Shown: positions 1 to 9,823, counted from the first letter of the stretch. The stretch: 64,000 nt of DNA from an uncultured Flavobacteriaceae bacterium (GCA_947500445.1 CANMSB010000008.1:1-64000), one strand, 5' to 3'. The notes: a model not told the origin generated them from the sequence alone. Program-made: numbers and translations.

Positions 1-1
1 C

Positions 2-76
2 AAACTCGACGTCATGTTCACGGCCTTTATCTATATCGCCCTGATTTTCGATGCAATTAGTGTTAACACGCCCTAG
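2..76 (+). CDS. C-terminal end of an unidentified membrane-like protein (partial)
   Basis: An open frame enters from the left window edge and stops at TAG. It encodes about 24 residues that include a hydrophobic stretch (MFTAFIYIALIFDAI) and end in SVNTP. This could be the last membrane segment of a protein that starts upstream. Too little is visible to name a family, and the frame could also be chance. The low-complexity repeat region begins right after it, as happens after other genes in this window. Confidence 0.35.
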   Translation, partial: KLDVMFTAFIYIALIFDAISVNTP

Positions 77-477
77 TAAAAAGTGGTGAGTGAAAATTTG
101 TTCGCTCGCGTTTGCACTTGAATTTGATACTTGAGTTTGAACTTTCCTTCAGCGCAGCGGTCCTTTTTCAAATAAGTATAAAGTAGTTAGTACAAAGTAT
201 TGAGTAGGTAGCATTGTGAAGAAAGGGAATAGTGAGCGGGTGATTTTGAACTTGAGCTTGAACTTGTCTTTCGTCTTTGTTCCTTTTTCAATTAGCAATT
301 ATCAGTTCGCATTGGCGATTGGTAGTTTGCAGTAATTAGTGCAGTGAGTAAAAAGTGGCTAGTAGGTATTCCTAGTAATTTTGAATTTGAATTTGAATTT
401 GATTTTTGTGTTTGAATTTGAGTTTGACACTTGAGCTTGTCTTTTGTCCTTTACAATATGGTCTCGATCGGATCGTT
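77..477. repeat. Low-complexity intergenic repeat region
   Basis: No gene is seen here. The sequence is built from imperfect runs of TTTGAATTTGAGTTTGA-like hexamers, AGTAATTAGTAGTGAG-like runs, and one copy of TTCAGCGCAGCGGTC at 148-162 followed by CTTTTTCAA. The same word occurs three times at 40464-40770, and related text occurs at 54335-54790. The region separates the partial gene at the edge from the converging lipoprotein gene, so it lies at gene 3' ends. Confidence 0.7.
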
Positions 478-1188
478 TTATCGATAATAAACCAGCATTC
501 CACTAAAGGAATAGGCCTCTTGCATGACCTGATCAAACTGCTTGGTCGCTATAAATAGGGTAGCACTCAAATCTTCTTCATTGTCATACAGTATGCGTTG
601 CCAACCGTCTTCGGGTGCTTCTTCCATATCCGATGTGGTTTGCACGTTCAAAACCAATTTTACCACTTTGTCTTCTAAGTACCACTCATAGGAGGCCCTG
701 TCATTTTTTTTCTCAATATCAATATATGGGGTGGGCGTACCGTAGTCCTTTTTTAAGTTGTTTACCAGTTTATCGATATCCGATGCGGTCAGGTCTTCTT
801 GTTGTGCCCCTACGAGATAGGTGTTTTCATCTGCAAGATCCGTACATAAAAGAATTTTCCGAAACACCAGATCCCCATACGCGGCCACTTTGGTGTCCGA
901 AGAAAAGGACGATTGGCTGTACCGCACATATTCGAAAGGTTCGTCTTGGTCGTCCAGTTCCACCATTTCCTCTTCGGCCCGCATAGAGATGTCCGCTTTG
1001 TGCCTGAAATAGGCCTCGTCATTAAAAAAGTTTGGGATATCCAAATCAAAATTAAATCCTTTCAGTTGCAAAGGGGCTTCCCCGAAATGGACGTCTTTGT
1101 TCTGTTGACCGCAGGACACGAGTACCACGCCCAAGAACAGTACCAGCCGCTTTTTGAAAACGGTATTTTGAATACGTTTTATAATCAT
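478..1188 (-). CDS. Hypothetical lipoprotein
   Basis: A protein of about 236 residues with a basic N-terminus, a hydrophobic segment and a lipobox-like VLVSCG, so it is probably exported and lipid-anchored. The family was not recognised; the mature part is acidic and mixed in character. The internal ATG at 1188 was chosen over the longer frame from 1269. It puts the signal peptide at the N-terminus and leaves 13 bases after the stop of the upstream gene, which fits a two-gene operon with the WG-repeat lipoprotein. The longer start would overlap that gene and give an unlikely N-terminal extension. Confidence 0.7.
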   Translation of the reverse strand: MIIKRIQNTVFKKRLVLFLGVVLVSCGQQNKDVHFGEAPLQLKGFNFDLDIPNFFNDEAYFRHKADISMRAEEEMVELDDQDEPFEYVRYSQSSFSSDTKVAAYGDLVFRKILLCTDLADENTYLVGAQQEDLTASDIDKLVNNLKKDYGTPTPYIDIEKKNDRASYEWYLEDKVVKLVLNVQTTSDMEEAPEDGWQRILYDNEEDLSATLFIATKQFDQVMQEAYSFSGMLVYYR

Positions 1189-1201
1189 AGGATAAGGATA
1201 T

Positions 1202-3232
1202 TTAGTTTTGGAGTGCTTTGCCTTGGGCATCATAGGTGTTTTTTCTGAAAACGTACCGGGTTTCCTCATTTTCCCCTTTGATGTCTATTAAGTCGCCGGC
1301 ACTTTCGGGGATTTTGGTTACGATAGTCCCTTGTTTGTCTATAAAGGCCCAAACCCCGTCTTCGACTGCTACCAAAGCCCTGTCGCCAATAAAGCTGAAC
1401 GCATCCTCATACTGGCCCGGTATGGCCGATGTTCCGTCGAGTTGAAGGAATTTGAACATGAAATCGGTACCATCTTCAACCAGTATATAATTGCCCTCGT
1501 CAACATATATTTCTCGATACTTTTCTTCCGTTAACGGTTGCCCATCGGCTGTCATCAATCCTTTGTAACGACCAGAGGTATAGGTGAGGAGGGAATTGTT
1601 TTCGGTAAAACCCAATGCATACTCCTGAGGTGTTATTTTGTAGTTTCCGTCACCATCGATCAAACCCATCTTTCTGTCCTTGGTTTCCACCAGTGCCATG
1701 TTTTCATTGTCCGCCACGGTAACGTCCCTCAAATTCTCGATCAATGGTTCGGCTTTGGCATTCAAGATGGAGCGGCGCGCACGCCCCCGCAACGATTTCA
1801 TCACGGCAAAGGAATTTCCTATAGGTTCTATATTATCGAATTGAAACGGGAGTACGACTTCGGTATTGTTTTTTAAAACACCCCAATAGTCCAGACTATC
1901 CTTAAAAATAGAGCGCTCCTCATCCATCTTTTTCACAAAGGATTTGTGCTGGATTTCGATCAACTCCTTTTTGTCCACATTTAAAAAATAGCTGTTCCTG
2001 GGGTAGCTATTAAAATAATTACTTCCATCTACCTGTAATAGCTCATTTTTAAATCGGGCGGCTATGAGAACATTACCTTTGGTATCCGCCAAGCCATATT
2101 TTTGGGTGATGGAATCCATATATGGGATAAAGGTGTTCGCTTCCAATGGCGAATTATGGGCAATGTTCCTTTTGGAAATGCTATCGTATTCTTTGGCGAT
2201 GTATACATAGAGTGTTGCGACGGTTGCGGGAAACCCGAGGCTAATGGACTGTTTCTCCGGAGCAAGGACCTGGTGATGGTCTTCAATGAGTTGCTTGATG
2301 CCCGAAATCATTTCTTCTACTGGGGCGTCTTCAAAAGTTTTGACATCCGCTTTCATTTGATTTAGCATAACGTGATCTTCAAAAACGGTTTCCGGTATTT
2401 GTTGTAACAACGCTATCGTCTCAGGGGCACTTTTTAGGTCTGTGGCCTGTTTCATGAGGTCTAGGGTACGTGTAAGTCGATCCAATACCTCATGTCGGAC
2501 GACGGTCAACGGAAAAGAGGAGGAAGCGGTATGGTCCATCAATCGGTTATCGGCCGTTACGGCTTGGTATCCCAATACTTTTTGATACTGCAACTGTGGC
2601 ATTGAAAATTCTACCTCGTTTCCCTTAAAAAGATCGATTTCGGTTATTTTATCCATACTGGCGACATCAGCATCGGACGATAGTTCCAAACGTTCGATCT
2701 CGGTCGGAAACAAATACTTTAGCGTCACCATTGCACTATCTACGTTTTGCAGTCCTATCGCCTTAAGGGGTACTGTTTTGCCTTCAAAAAAAATCGTGTC
2801 AAAATCAGCGGTAATGATACCACCGTCTACCGCGTCCGGATAGTCCACGTGCAGTTCCGAGTTGGGATGTATGAAGTCTTGCCCCATGCTCAAATCTTCG
2901 ATATCCTCGGCAAAGGCCAACGCAATGGAGTCCTTTATATTACGGACTTCGAGCGGTGCTGCAATATCAAAATCGGTCTCGTCGTTCCCGTTTCCGCCGG
3001 CCGAGAAACCAAATGAAAAATACAGTTGTGTGTTTTCGGCATCCCCTAACACGGTATCCAAATAAGCGATATCGGATTCGAGAGCGGTATGAAGCGCTTC
3101 AATGGACTTGGAAGTATTGTTCTGCAAGTATTCAGAAAGCGTTGCGCTCTCCTCGAACGAATCCGAAGGCTGGCACGAATGGCCCAAAAGCAATAAAAAG
3201 ACACATGAAATTAGAATGGGAATTTTGCTCAT
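1202..3232 (-). CDS. WG repeat-containing lipoprotein
   Basis: A 676-residue protein starting with a signal peptide and lipobox (LLLGHSCQ), so probably anchored in the cell envelope. The C-terminal half holds several degenerate WG-type repeats (for example YWGVLKNNTEVVLPFQFDNI, KMGLIDGDGNYKITPQ, GVWAFIDKQGTIVTKI), a beta-propeller-like repeat common in Bacteroidota secreted proteins. The N-terminal half (about residues 30-370) was not recognised. Function is unknown; repeats of this kind usually suggest binding or a structural role. It is followed 13 bases later by a second lipoprotein, probably co-transcribed. Confidence 0.8.
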   Translation of the reverse strand: MSKIPILISCVFLLLLGHSCQPSDSFEESATLSEYLQNNTSKSIEALHTALESDIAYLDTVLGDAENTQLYFSFGFSAGGNGNDETDFDIAAPLEVRNIKDSIALAFAEDIEDLSMGQDFIHPNSELHVDYPDAVDGGIITADFDTIFFEGKTVPLKAIGLQNVDSAMVTLKYLFPTEIERLELSSDADVASMDKITEIDLFKGNEVEFSMPQLQYQKVLGYQAVTADNRLMDHTASSSFPLTVVRHEVLDRLTRTLDLMKQATDLKSAPETIALLQQIPETVFEDHVMLNQMKADVKTFEDAPVEEMISGIKQLIEDHHQVLAPEKQSISLGFPATVATLYVYIAKEYDSISKRNIAHNSPLEANTFIPYMDSITQKYGLADTKGNVLIAARFKNELLQVDGSNYFNSYPRNSYFLNVDKKELIEIQHKSFVKKMDEERSIFKDSLDYWGVLKNNTEVVLPFQFDNIEPIGNSFAVMKSLRGRARRSILNAKAEPLIENLRDVTVADNENMALVETKDRKMGLIDGDGNYKITPQEYALGFTENNSLLTYTSGRYKGLMTADGQPLTEEKYREIYVDEGNYILVEDGTDFMFKFLQLDGTSAIPGQYEDAFSFIGDRALVAVEDGVWAFIDKQGTIVTKIPESAGDLIDIKGENEETRYVFRKNTYDAQGKALQN

Positions 3233-3457
3233 AGGGTATACTTTTTTGTCGATCGCTGTTGGTTTTTTCTTTAATCTCTTAATTGTCGGTGTCCAGGTCT
3301 AGGTTTCATGAAAATCTCAAAAGAGACTTGAGAAGACACCATTGTACTTTTCATAAACGGGGGTTTCATCGGATATTGTATGTGTGGTAAAGAGAATGTT
3401 TTGAAGTTTTGCCCGGGTTTTCCGTGCTCATCTGGTTGAAATGATTACGATAAAATA

Positions 3458-4225
3458 TCAGTTCCGTTCCTCGATATACATTTGCCGCACTTTTTTAAAA
3501 AGGTCCGAAGAATAGACAAAACCGGTTACCGCTTCGTTGTCGGTCTTGAAAATTTCATGTTTGGTGCCTTCCCATTCTTTTAGTCCGTTTTTGAGAAAGA
3601 GAATTTTTTCCCCTATCTGCATTACCGAATTCATATCATGGGTGTTGATGATGGTCACGATGTGGTATTCTTCGGTGATCTCTTTGATCAAGTTGTCGAT
3701 AAGGATTGCCGTTTTGGGATCAAGACCCGAGTTGGGTTCGTCGCAAAAGAGGTATTTTGGGTTCATTACGATTGCCCTTGCAATGGCAACCCGCTTTTGC
3801 ATACCTCCTGAAATTTCGGAGGGAAATTTATGATGGGCATCGATCAAGTTGACCCTTTTCAATACCGTATCTACCCGATCTTGCATTTCAGATTTGGATT
3901 GCTTGGTAAACATTTCCAAAGGGAACTGAACGTTCCCGGCCACGGTAAGGCTATCGAACAATGCACTTCCCTGAAAAACCATGCCCATTTCCTGTCGAAG
4001 ATCACGTTGTTCGTCCCCACTGAGGTTGGCGTACACTTTATCATCATAAACAATATCGCCCACCTCTGGCGAAAAAAGGCCCAACAGACATTTAAGGAAT
4101 ACTGTTTTACCGGAACCGCTCTGCCCGATTACCAAATTGGTCTTTCCCTTTTCGAAAGTGGTGGTAATTCCCTTTAAAATATGGGCTTCCCCAAACGATT
4201 TATGAATGTCCTTTACTTCGATCAT
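3458..4225 (-). CDS. ABC transporter ATP-binding protein, MlaF-like
   Basis: A 255-residue ATPase with a complete ABC set: Walker A GQSGSGKT, signature SGGMQKR and Walker B YLFCDEP, followed by a switch His in NTHDM. The closest recognised family is the MlaF/Ttg2A ATPase of Mce-type lipid transporters, which moves phospholipids between inner and outer membrane. Start 4225 was chosen because its ATG overlaps the TAA of the permease gene by one base (TAATG) and gives the usual MIEVKDIHKSFG beginning; the longer frame adds 20 unrelated residues. The MCE substrate-binding protein is not adjacent in this window. Confidence 0.93.
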   Translation of the reverse strand: MIEVKDIHKSFGEAHILKGITTTFEKGKTNLVIGQSGSGKTVFLKCLLGLFSPEVGDIVYDDKVYANLSGDEQRDLRQEMGMVFQGSALFDSLTVAGNVQFPLEMFTKQSKSEMQDRVDTVLKRVNLIDAHHKFPSEISGGMQKRVAIARAIVMNPKYLFCDEPNSGLDPKTAILIDNLIKEITEEYHIVTIINTHDMNSVMQIGEKILFLKNGLKEWEGTKHEIFKTDNEAVTGFVYSSDLFKKVRQMYIEERN

Positions 4226-4962
4226 TAGCCTAATAAAAGTTGTGTTAGTATATAATTGAGAATAATGATCACCACACTCGTCCAAACAAAGGCCGTGGTA
4301 CTGGCTTTACCCACCTCTAGCGCCCCCCCTTTCATATAAAAACCGTGAAAAGCGGGTACGGTGGCAATTACAATGGCAAAGAGCAAGGTTTTTATAAAGG
4401 CATAGGCGATGTGAAAAGGGATGAAATCAAGTGTTAGACCTGTTACGAAATCGGCATTGGTTAAAAAACCACCGAATACCCCGGCAAGCCAACCCCCGAA
4501 AATACCGACGTACATGGCTATAGCGATTGCAAAAGGGTAAAACAACATTGCAATGATCTTTGGGAAAACCAAATAATTCAAGGCATTTACCCCCATTACC
4601 TCCAAGGCATCGATCTGTTCGGTTACCCGCATGGTACCAATGCTGGAGGTGATGTAAGATCCTACCTTGCCCGCCATGATAATTGAAACAAAAGTGGGGG
4701 CGAATTCTAAAATAACGGATTGCCGGGTGGCAAAGGCAATGAGATTTTTTGGTATCAGCGGATTGTTAAGGTTCAGGGCGGTCTGTATGGTCACTACCGC
4801 ACCGATAAAAAAGGATATAAAAATGATGATGCCCAAAGAACTGTATACGAGCTCATCGATTTCCTTAAGGATCAGCGTCTTCATTATACGCCATTTTGTC
4901 GGCTTTTTAAAGACTTCACGCAGCATTAAAAAGTAACTGCCGATTTGAGCAAGATAGTTCAT
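4225..4962 (-). CDS. MlaE-family ABC transporter permease
   Basis: About 245 residues with five or so hydrophobic segments and the MlaE-type core (SIGTMRVTEQIDALEVMGVN), which is very conserved in permeases of Mce/Mla phospholipid transport systems. It should form the inner-membrane part of the transporter with the ATPase that follows by a one-base stop/start overlap. Start 4962 (MNYLAQIG) was preferred to 4998 because family members begin shortly before this point; the longer start remains possible. It is divergent from the PafA-like gene, with about 110 bases of shared promoter space. Confidence 0.9.
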   Translation of the reverse strand: MNYLAQIGSYFLMLREVFKKPTKWRIMKTLILKEIDELVYSSLGIIIFISFFIGAVVTIQTALNLNNPLIPKNLIAFATRQSVILEFAPTFVSIIMAGKVGSYITSSIGTMRVTEQIDALEVMGVNALNYLVFPKIIAMLFYPFAIAIAMYVGIFGGWLAGVFGGFLTNADFVTGLTLDFIPFHIAYAFIKTLLFAIVIATVPAFHGFYMKGGALEVGKASTTAFVWTSVVIIILNYILTQLLLG

Positions 4963-5075
4963 GAAACAAAAATTGACTTCTTCGGGTAAAAATAACAATA
5001 AAGGCTATCATTTAACCTTGATTTAAAATATTAAGATTGAATTTACTTACTTTTATACCCTTAATAGATACTGGA

Positions 5076-6758
5076 ATGTTAAAGAATGCCCCTTGGATTA
5101 CCCTACTGTTTTTTTTCTTGTTTTTCACTACACATAACACCTTTTCGCAACGAAAATCCAAAAACGGTTCCAAGGCTACTACGGCTTCAGAAATGAAGGT
5201 GCGGCCCAAACTGGTCGTCGGTATCGTAGTAGATCAAATGCGCTATGATTACCTGACCCGGTTTTGGGACCATTATGGTGATGGGGGTTTCAAACGGTTG
5301 GTAAACAATGGGTTCAATTGTAAAAACAATCACTTTAATTATGCGCCCACCAGTACCGGTCCCGGACATGCTTCCATATATACCGGTACCACCCCGGCTA
5401 CCCACGGTATTATTGGCAACAATTGGTACGAAAAGGGAAGTGCTACCGAGGTGTATTGTGCCTCCGATAACGAATATACCGCTGTAGGTACCGATTCCGA
5501 TACCGGTCGCATGTCGCCCAAGCGAATGTTGGTCAGTACCATTACCGATGAACTTCGGCTGCATACCCAAATGCGGGGCAAAACCATTGCCATTGCCTTA
5601 AAAGATCGGGGGGCCGTACTTCCCGGAGGGTTTACGGCCAATGCCGCATACTGGTTTCACGGTATGGAGGAAGGCCATTGGATCAGCAGTACATATTACA
5701 TGAACGAATTGCCCAAATGGGTAACCGACTTTAATGCTTCCAACGCGGCGGAACAATATAAAAAGCCGTGGACCGCGCTCAAAGCCTTGAACAGTTACAT
5801 GGAGAGTGGTTTGGACAACAATCCGTTCGAGTCCCTTTTCGAAGGGGAACAAAGTCCTACGTTTCCTCATGACCTGCCCACATTGTGGGGGGCGAACAAT
5901 CAGTTCGATATCATTAGGTCGACCCCTTATGGGAACAGCCTTACGGCCGACTTTGCTCTGGCGGCCCTATCCGGTGAAAATTTGGGACAGGACGCCATTA
6001 CCGATTTTTTGGCAGTGAGTTTTTCCAGTACCGATTATGTAGGACATCATTACGGGGTAAATTCAAAGGAAATACAGGATACCTATTTGCGTTTGGATCA
6101 GGATCTGGAACGACTGTTCAAAGGGCTTGACAAAAAAGTAGGTGACGGGAACTATACCGTTTTTTTAACGGCCGATCACGGTGCCATTGACGTGCCCGCT
6201 TATCTAAAATCAAGAAAACTGCCTGCGGGCTATATGGAATGGGACGCGCTAAAAGAACGCTTCGGCACCTTTTTACAATATACGTACGGTACCAAGGACA
6301 TCGTTAAGAATTTTTCGAACAATCAGTTTTTTTTAGACCACAAGATCGTGAACAATCTCGATTTGGATCTGGGCAAGGTGCAGGAACGTATGGCCGCCGA
6401 ATTGCTTACCTACGAAGGCATCGACCGGGTGTATACGGGAGTACAAATGCGTAATAATAATTATGTGAAGGGCATTCCGTATATTTTGCAGAACGGTTAC
6501 CATCAAAAACGCTCGGGAGATGTATTGGTGGTATTGCGCCCCGGTATGGTCACCTATGGCGTTACCGGGTCTACCCATGGTTCTCCACAGGTATACGACA
6601 CCCATGTTCCGTTGTTGTTCTATGGAATGGGAATCCGTAGCGGTAGCACGGTTAACCGGACCGAAATACCCGACATCGCCCCTACAATGGCCACACTCCT
6701 GGGTATTTCCTTTCCCAATGGAACAACAGGAAACCCTATTTCGGAGGTTCTGGAATAA
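5076..6758 (+). CDS. PafA-like alkaline phosphatase/phosphodiesterase-superfamily protein
   Basis: A 560-residue exported enzyme of the alkaline phosphatase superfamily. After a signal peptide (LLFFFLFFTTHNTFSQ) come GIVVDQMRYDY (metal-binding Asp), TSTGPGHASIYTGT with the catalytic Thr, GNNWY (Asn) and KDRG (Lys/Arg pair), then TADHGA and GSTHGSP with metal-ligand Asp/His. The Thr nucleophile with the Asn and K-x-R pattern is that of the phosphate-irrepressible monoesterase PafA rather than of PhoA. It likely releases phosphate from organic phosphates in the periplasm. Start 5076 was chosen because it places the signal peptide at the N-terminus. murI follows after 10 bases. Confidence 0.85.
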   Translation: MLKNAPWITLLFFFLFFTTHNTFSQRKSKNGSKATTASEMKVRPKLVVGIVVDQMRYDYLTRFWDHYGDGGFKRLVNNGFNCKNNHFNYAPTSTGPGHASIYTGTTPATHGIIGNNWYEKGSATEVYCASDNEYTAVGTDSDTGRMSPKRMLVSTITDELRLHTQMRGKTIAIALKDRGAVLPGGFTANAAYWFHGMEEGHWISSTYYMNELPKWVTDFNASNAAEQYKKPWTALKALNSYMESGLDNNPFESLFEGEQSPTFPHDLPTLWGANNQFDIIRSTPYGNSLTADFALAALSGENLGQDAITDFLAVSFSSTDYVGHHYGVNSKEIQDTYLRLDQDLERLFKGLDKKVGDGNYTVFLTADHGAIDVPAYLKSRKLPAGYMEWDALKERFGTFLQYTYGTKDIVKNFSNNQFFLDHKIVNNLDLDLGKVQERMAAELLTYEGIDRVYTGVQMRNNNYVKGIPYILQNGYHQKRSGDVLVVLRPGMVTYGVTGSTHGSPQVYDTHVPLLFYGMGIRSGSTVNRTEIPDIAPTMATLLGISFPNGTTGNPISEVLE

Positions 6759-6768
6759 GCGCTAACAA

Positions 6769-7557
6769 ATGGATAAACGTCCCGTAGGTATTTTTGATTC
6801 TGGAGTAGGAGGTACTTCCATTTGGAGGGAAATCATCACCCTTCTCCCAAATGAGCATACCGTTTATCTTGCCGATAGTGCCAATGCCCCGTACGGTGCC
6901 AAAGCTGAAGCGGAAATAAAGCGATTGAGCATTAAAAACACCGAACTGTTGTTAAAAATGGATTGCAAGGCGGTGGTGGTCGCCTGCAATACGGCAACAA
7001 CCAATGCGATTGCCCATCTTCGTACTTCGTATAACATACCCTTTATCGGCATTGAGCCCGCAATAAAGCCCGCGGCCTTAAAATCCAAGTCAAAAGTGGT
7101 AGGGGTATTGGCCACCAAAGGTACCTTGAGCAGTGCCCTTTTTCATAGCACTTCCGAACTACATGCCGCCGATATTACCATTATCGAACAGGAAGGTGCC
7201 GGTTTGGTACCCTTGATCGAGGCATACGAAGCGGAATCAGCCAAAACGGAATCCCTTTTAAAGGAATATTTGGCCCCAATGCTCGTGGCGGGTATCGATC
7301 ATTTGGTGCTGGGGTGTACCCATTATCCTTATTTGATTCCCTTGTTGCGGAAATTGTTACCGGCCCATGTGAAAATTATCGATTCCGGGGAAGCGGTGGC
7401 TCGTCAAACAAAGGCAGTGTTGACGGAAAGCGCATTGTTGAACAAAGACCAAAAAAAGGGAAATGGTGTATTTTATACCAACGCGGATGCCACTATTTTA
7501 AACCGTTTTGTGTCGGGAACGGCAACGGAGGTAACGGTATCCGAACTCGATTTTTAA
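6769..7557 (+). CDS. murI: Glutamate racemase
   Basis: A 262-residue cytoplasmic enzyme that makes D-glutamate for peptidoglycan. Both catalytic cysteines are visible in their standard contexts: VVACNTATTNA (about residue 70) and VLGCTHYPYL (about residue 180). The N-terminal IFDSGVGGTS loop is also typical. Length is normal for the family. It lies 10 bases after the PafA-like gene, so they are probably co-transcribed. Its last four bases overlap the end of folA, which runs the other way. Confidence 0.97.
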   Translation: MDKRPVGIFDSGVGGTSIWREIITLLPNEHTVYLADSANAPYGAKAEAEIKRLSIKNTELLLKMDCKAVVVACNTATTNAIAHLRTSYNIPFIGIEPAIKPAALKSKSKVVGVLATKGTLSSALFHSTSELHAADITIIEQEGAGLVPLIEAYEAESAKTESLLKEYLAPMLVAGIDHLVLGCTHYPYLIPLLRKLLPAHVKIIDSGEAVARQTKAVLTESALLNKDQKKGNGVFYTNADATILNRFVSGTATEVTVSELDF

Positions 7558-8072
7558 GTGTTTTTTTTGACCGGCAATTTTCTACGGTAAGATAAAAAAG
7601 TGAAGGCAAAGGCGTGGCGCTCGTCTTTAGGATGCAATGTTTCGGACGTCAGTTCCCAGTTTTGCTCCGCTAACTCGGGGAAAAAGGTGTCCGCATCCTT
7701 AAAAACGGTATGTACGCGTGTCAGTTCGATACCATCGGCCAAAGGCTCCGCTTGTTTGTATATCTCACCACCCCCGATAATATATACCACCTCCTCCTCG
7801 GCCACTTTTGCGATGGCCGCTTCCAAAGAATGGGTTACCTCACAACTTTCGTGTTCGATGGTGTAGTCCGTATTTCGGGAAATAACAATATGTCGGCGTT
7901 TGGGCAGGGGCTTGGGAAAACTCTGGAACGTTTTGCGGCCCATGATTATGGTATGCCCCATCGTTTTTGTTTTAAAATGTTTAAAATCGTCGGGCAAATG
8001 CCAAAGCAGCTCATTGTCTTTCCCGAGTGCGTTATTCTCGGCCGCCGCCGCTATCAGTATTAATTTTGCCAT
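7554..8072 (-). CDS. folA: Dihydrofolate reductase
   Basis: A 172-residue enzyme that reduces dihydrofolate to tetrahydrofolate with NADPH. The usual motifs are present: ENNALGKDNELLWHLPDDFKHF at the N-terminus (the substrate-binding acidic residue is the Asp of LPDDF), GRKTFQSF, and VYIIGGGEIYKQA near residue 100. It regenerates the folate oxidised by thymidylate synthase, whose gene lies about 5 kb away on the same strand. The 2TM-domain gene is 60 bases upstream in the same direction, so the two may share a transcript. The ends of folA and murI overlap convergently. Confidence 0.97.
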   Translation of the reverse strand: MAKLILIAAAAENNALGKDNELLWHLPDDFKHFKTKTMGHTIIMGRKTFQSFPKPLPKRRHIVISRNTDYTIEHESCEVTHSLEAAIAKVAEEEVVYIIGGGEIYKQAEPLADGIELTRVHTVFKDADTFFPELAEQNWELTSETLHPKDERHAFAFTFLSYRRKLPVKKNT

Positions 8073-8132
8073 ATGCTATTTTCACAGGATGATAATGGTA
8101 CGAACAAAAAGTGTCTTTTAAAACAATTTCTG

Positions 8133-8552
8133 CTACAAAGCGTCTTGGGCGTTATCGTTGCTATTGGCCCGCTCTTTTTTGTTGATGTTGGATAATGGAA
8201 AATCGGTCTCGATTTCCTTTTGTATTTCGGCGATGCGCTTTTTTTGTTTGGCAACCAGCCTTTCCCGTTGCCGTCGCTCCCAGTCGGTTCCCATAAACTT
8301 GTGGGTGACCAGTACGTTAAAAGCATGGATAACGAACAAAAACGCCCAAAAGGTTATCGCCCATATGAACCAATCATAGTCCGCACCGTACTTTAGAATT
8401 TTGTTGATGAGAACCAGAAAAACACTCCCGATAAGAAAAATGACAAAGTGGGAATACAGTCTTTTTTTTTGCTTGATCCGCTTTTGGGCATGTTCAAGAA
8501 CATCATGTTGCTCAAGGTCAAGGCTCGGGATATTTTTGTTTTTGGAGAACAT
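8133..8552 (-). CDS. 2TM domain-containing membrane protein
   Basis: A 139-residue protein with a basic N-terminal stretch (AQKRIKQKKRLYSH), two transmembrane segments (about residues 34-52 and 64-82), then a conserved-looking THKFMGTDWERRQ and a highly charged tail. This is the arrangement of the 2TM domain, which in Bacteroidota is often found alone or next to LytTR-type regulators. The function is not known. It is divergent from the class V PLP enzyme (55 bases between starts) and is followed 60 bases later by folA. Confidence 0.85.
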   Translation of the reverse strand: MFSKNKNIPSLDLEQHDVLEHAQKRIKQKKRLYSHFVIFLIGSVFLVLINKILKYGADYDWFIWAITFWAFLFVIHAFNVLVTHKFMGTDWERRQRERLVAKQKKRIAEIQKEIETDFPLSNINKKERANSNDNAQDAL

Positions 8553-8607
8553 CGGTTTCCAGTATCTTTAGGAACAAATATACGGCAAACGCCTTTTTAA
8601 TTGCATT

Positions 8608-9696
8608 ATGGACGATTATCAAAAACACTTTCCGGTTTTATCGCAAGGGATTTATGCCAATACCGCGGCGTCGGGTTTAATGTACACGGATTTGGTAGCA
8701 TGGCGGCACCGACATGATCAGCAGTTTTTGGAAGGTGGCAGTAACATGAAAATAAACGCAATGGTGCGGGATATTCCAAAAGTCAGGGAAACGGTCGGGC
8801 GTTTCTTTCACTGTAAAACGGATAACATCGCGCTGGTACCCAATTTCTCCATTGGACTCAATCTTCTATTGGAAGGGCTTGATCTAAAAAATAAGGTGCT
8901 ATTGCTTGAAGACGATTACCCATCGGTAAATTGGCCATTTGAAGATAGGGGTTTCAATTGTTTTTACGTTGACACCAATGACCGTTTTGAAGACCGGATA
9001 CGGAAGCTGATACTCGAGGAAGGGATTACCGTTTTCGCCTTTAGTGTGGTACAGTGGGTGGACGGGCTTGCCATGGACATCGAATTTTTAAGGGAGTTAA
9101 AAAAGGAACATCCGGGACTGTTGCTGATAGCCGATGGCACCCAGTTTTGTGGTACGGTGGATTTTAACTTTGAGGAAGGACCTTTTGATGTATTAGGGGC
9201 CAGTGCCTACAAATGGCTTTTGGCCGGATATGGAAACGGATTCGTTTTGCTCAAGGACGGTGTTGAAGAAGTACTACGGTCCCCGTCCACTGGGTTCAAT
9301 GCCGCTGCCGGAGATCTGGAGGGCAAGGACGGCATCGGTTTGGCGAAAAGATTGGAGCCCGGACATTTGGATACCCTTAATTTTGGAAGTCTTCGGGTAT
9401 CGTTGGAGTTTTTAATGGGAATCGGGATGGGGAAAATAGAAAGGCGTTTAAAGGAACTATCACAAAAGGCGAAAAAAGCGTTCTCCGAATTAAAATTACT
9501 GTCCGATAATGTCGTTTCAAAAACCGAGCACAGTACTATTTTTAATCTTAAAGCCGATGAAAATACGTTTAAAAAATTGCAGGATAGCGGGGTAATCTGT
9601 TCGCAACGCGGAGGGGGTGTTCGGGTGAGTTTTCACTTTTATAACACGGAAAAAGACATTGATGCCATTGTAAAAATCTTAAAAACAAGGGAATAG
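8608..9696 (+). CDS. Aminotransferase class V-fold PLP-dependent enzyme
   Basis: A 362-residue fold-type I PLP enzyme. The likely Schiff-base lysine is in GASAYKWLLAGYGNGF (about residue 202), preceded by the cofactor Asp region LLIADGTQFCG. Relatives include cysteine desulfurases, kynureninases, isopenicillin N epimerases and the C-S lyase EgtE. The exact reaction cannot be told from the sequence. The egtBD genes lie about 1 kb away on the other strand, which raises the possibility of an EgtE-like sulfoxide lyase; this is inference from context only. The gene stands alone on its strand, divergent from the 2TM gene. Confidence 0.85.
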   Translation: MDDYQKHFPVLSQGIYANTAASGLMYTDLVAWRHRHDQQFLEGGSNMKINAMVRDIPKVRETVGRFFHCKTDNIALVPNFSIGLNLLLEGLDLKNKVLLLEDDYPSVNWPFEDRGFNCFYVDTNDRFEDRIRKLILEEGITVFAFSVVQWVDGLAMDIEFLRELKKEHPGLLLIADGTQFCGTVDFNFEEGPFDVLGASAYKWLLAGYGNGFVLLKDGVEEVLRSPSTGFNAAAGDLEGKDGIGLAKRLEPGHLDTLNFGSLRVSLEFLMGIGMGKIERRLKELSQKAKKAFSELKLLSDNVVSKTEHSTIFNLKADENTFKKLQDSGVICSQRGGGVRVSFHFYNTEKDIDAIVKILKTRE

Positions 9697-9791
9697 GGTT
9701 TGAACACTTCTAAAATTCAACGGGGTTTTTTTGTTGAAGCTATTTAAAAGTAAGGAAAATATTACCAAATTGATAAAACTGACCTAAGTCA

Positions 9792-9823
9792 TTGGATGCT
9801 AGGTTATTTATGCCCTAATTTTG
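9792..9823 (+). promoter_or_regulatory. Bacteroidota-type promoter of the small glycogen-binding-like gene
   Basis: A -7 element TAATTTTG at 9816-9823 matches TAnnTTTG exactly. A TTGG at 9792-9795 lies about 20 bases upstream, the usual place of the -33 element in this phylum. The ATG follows 24 bases after the -7 element. Confidence 0.65.
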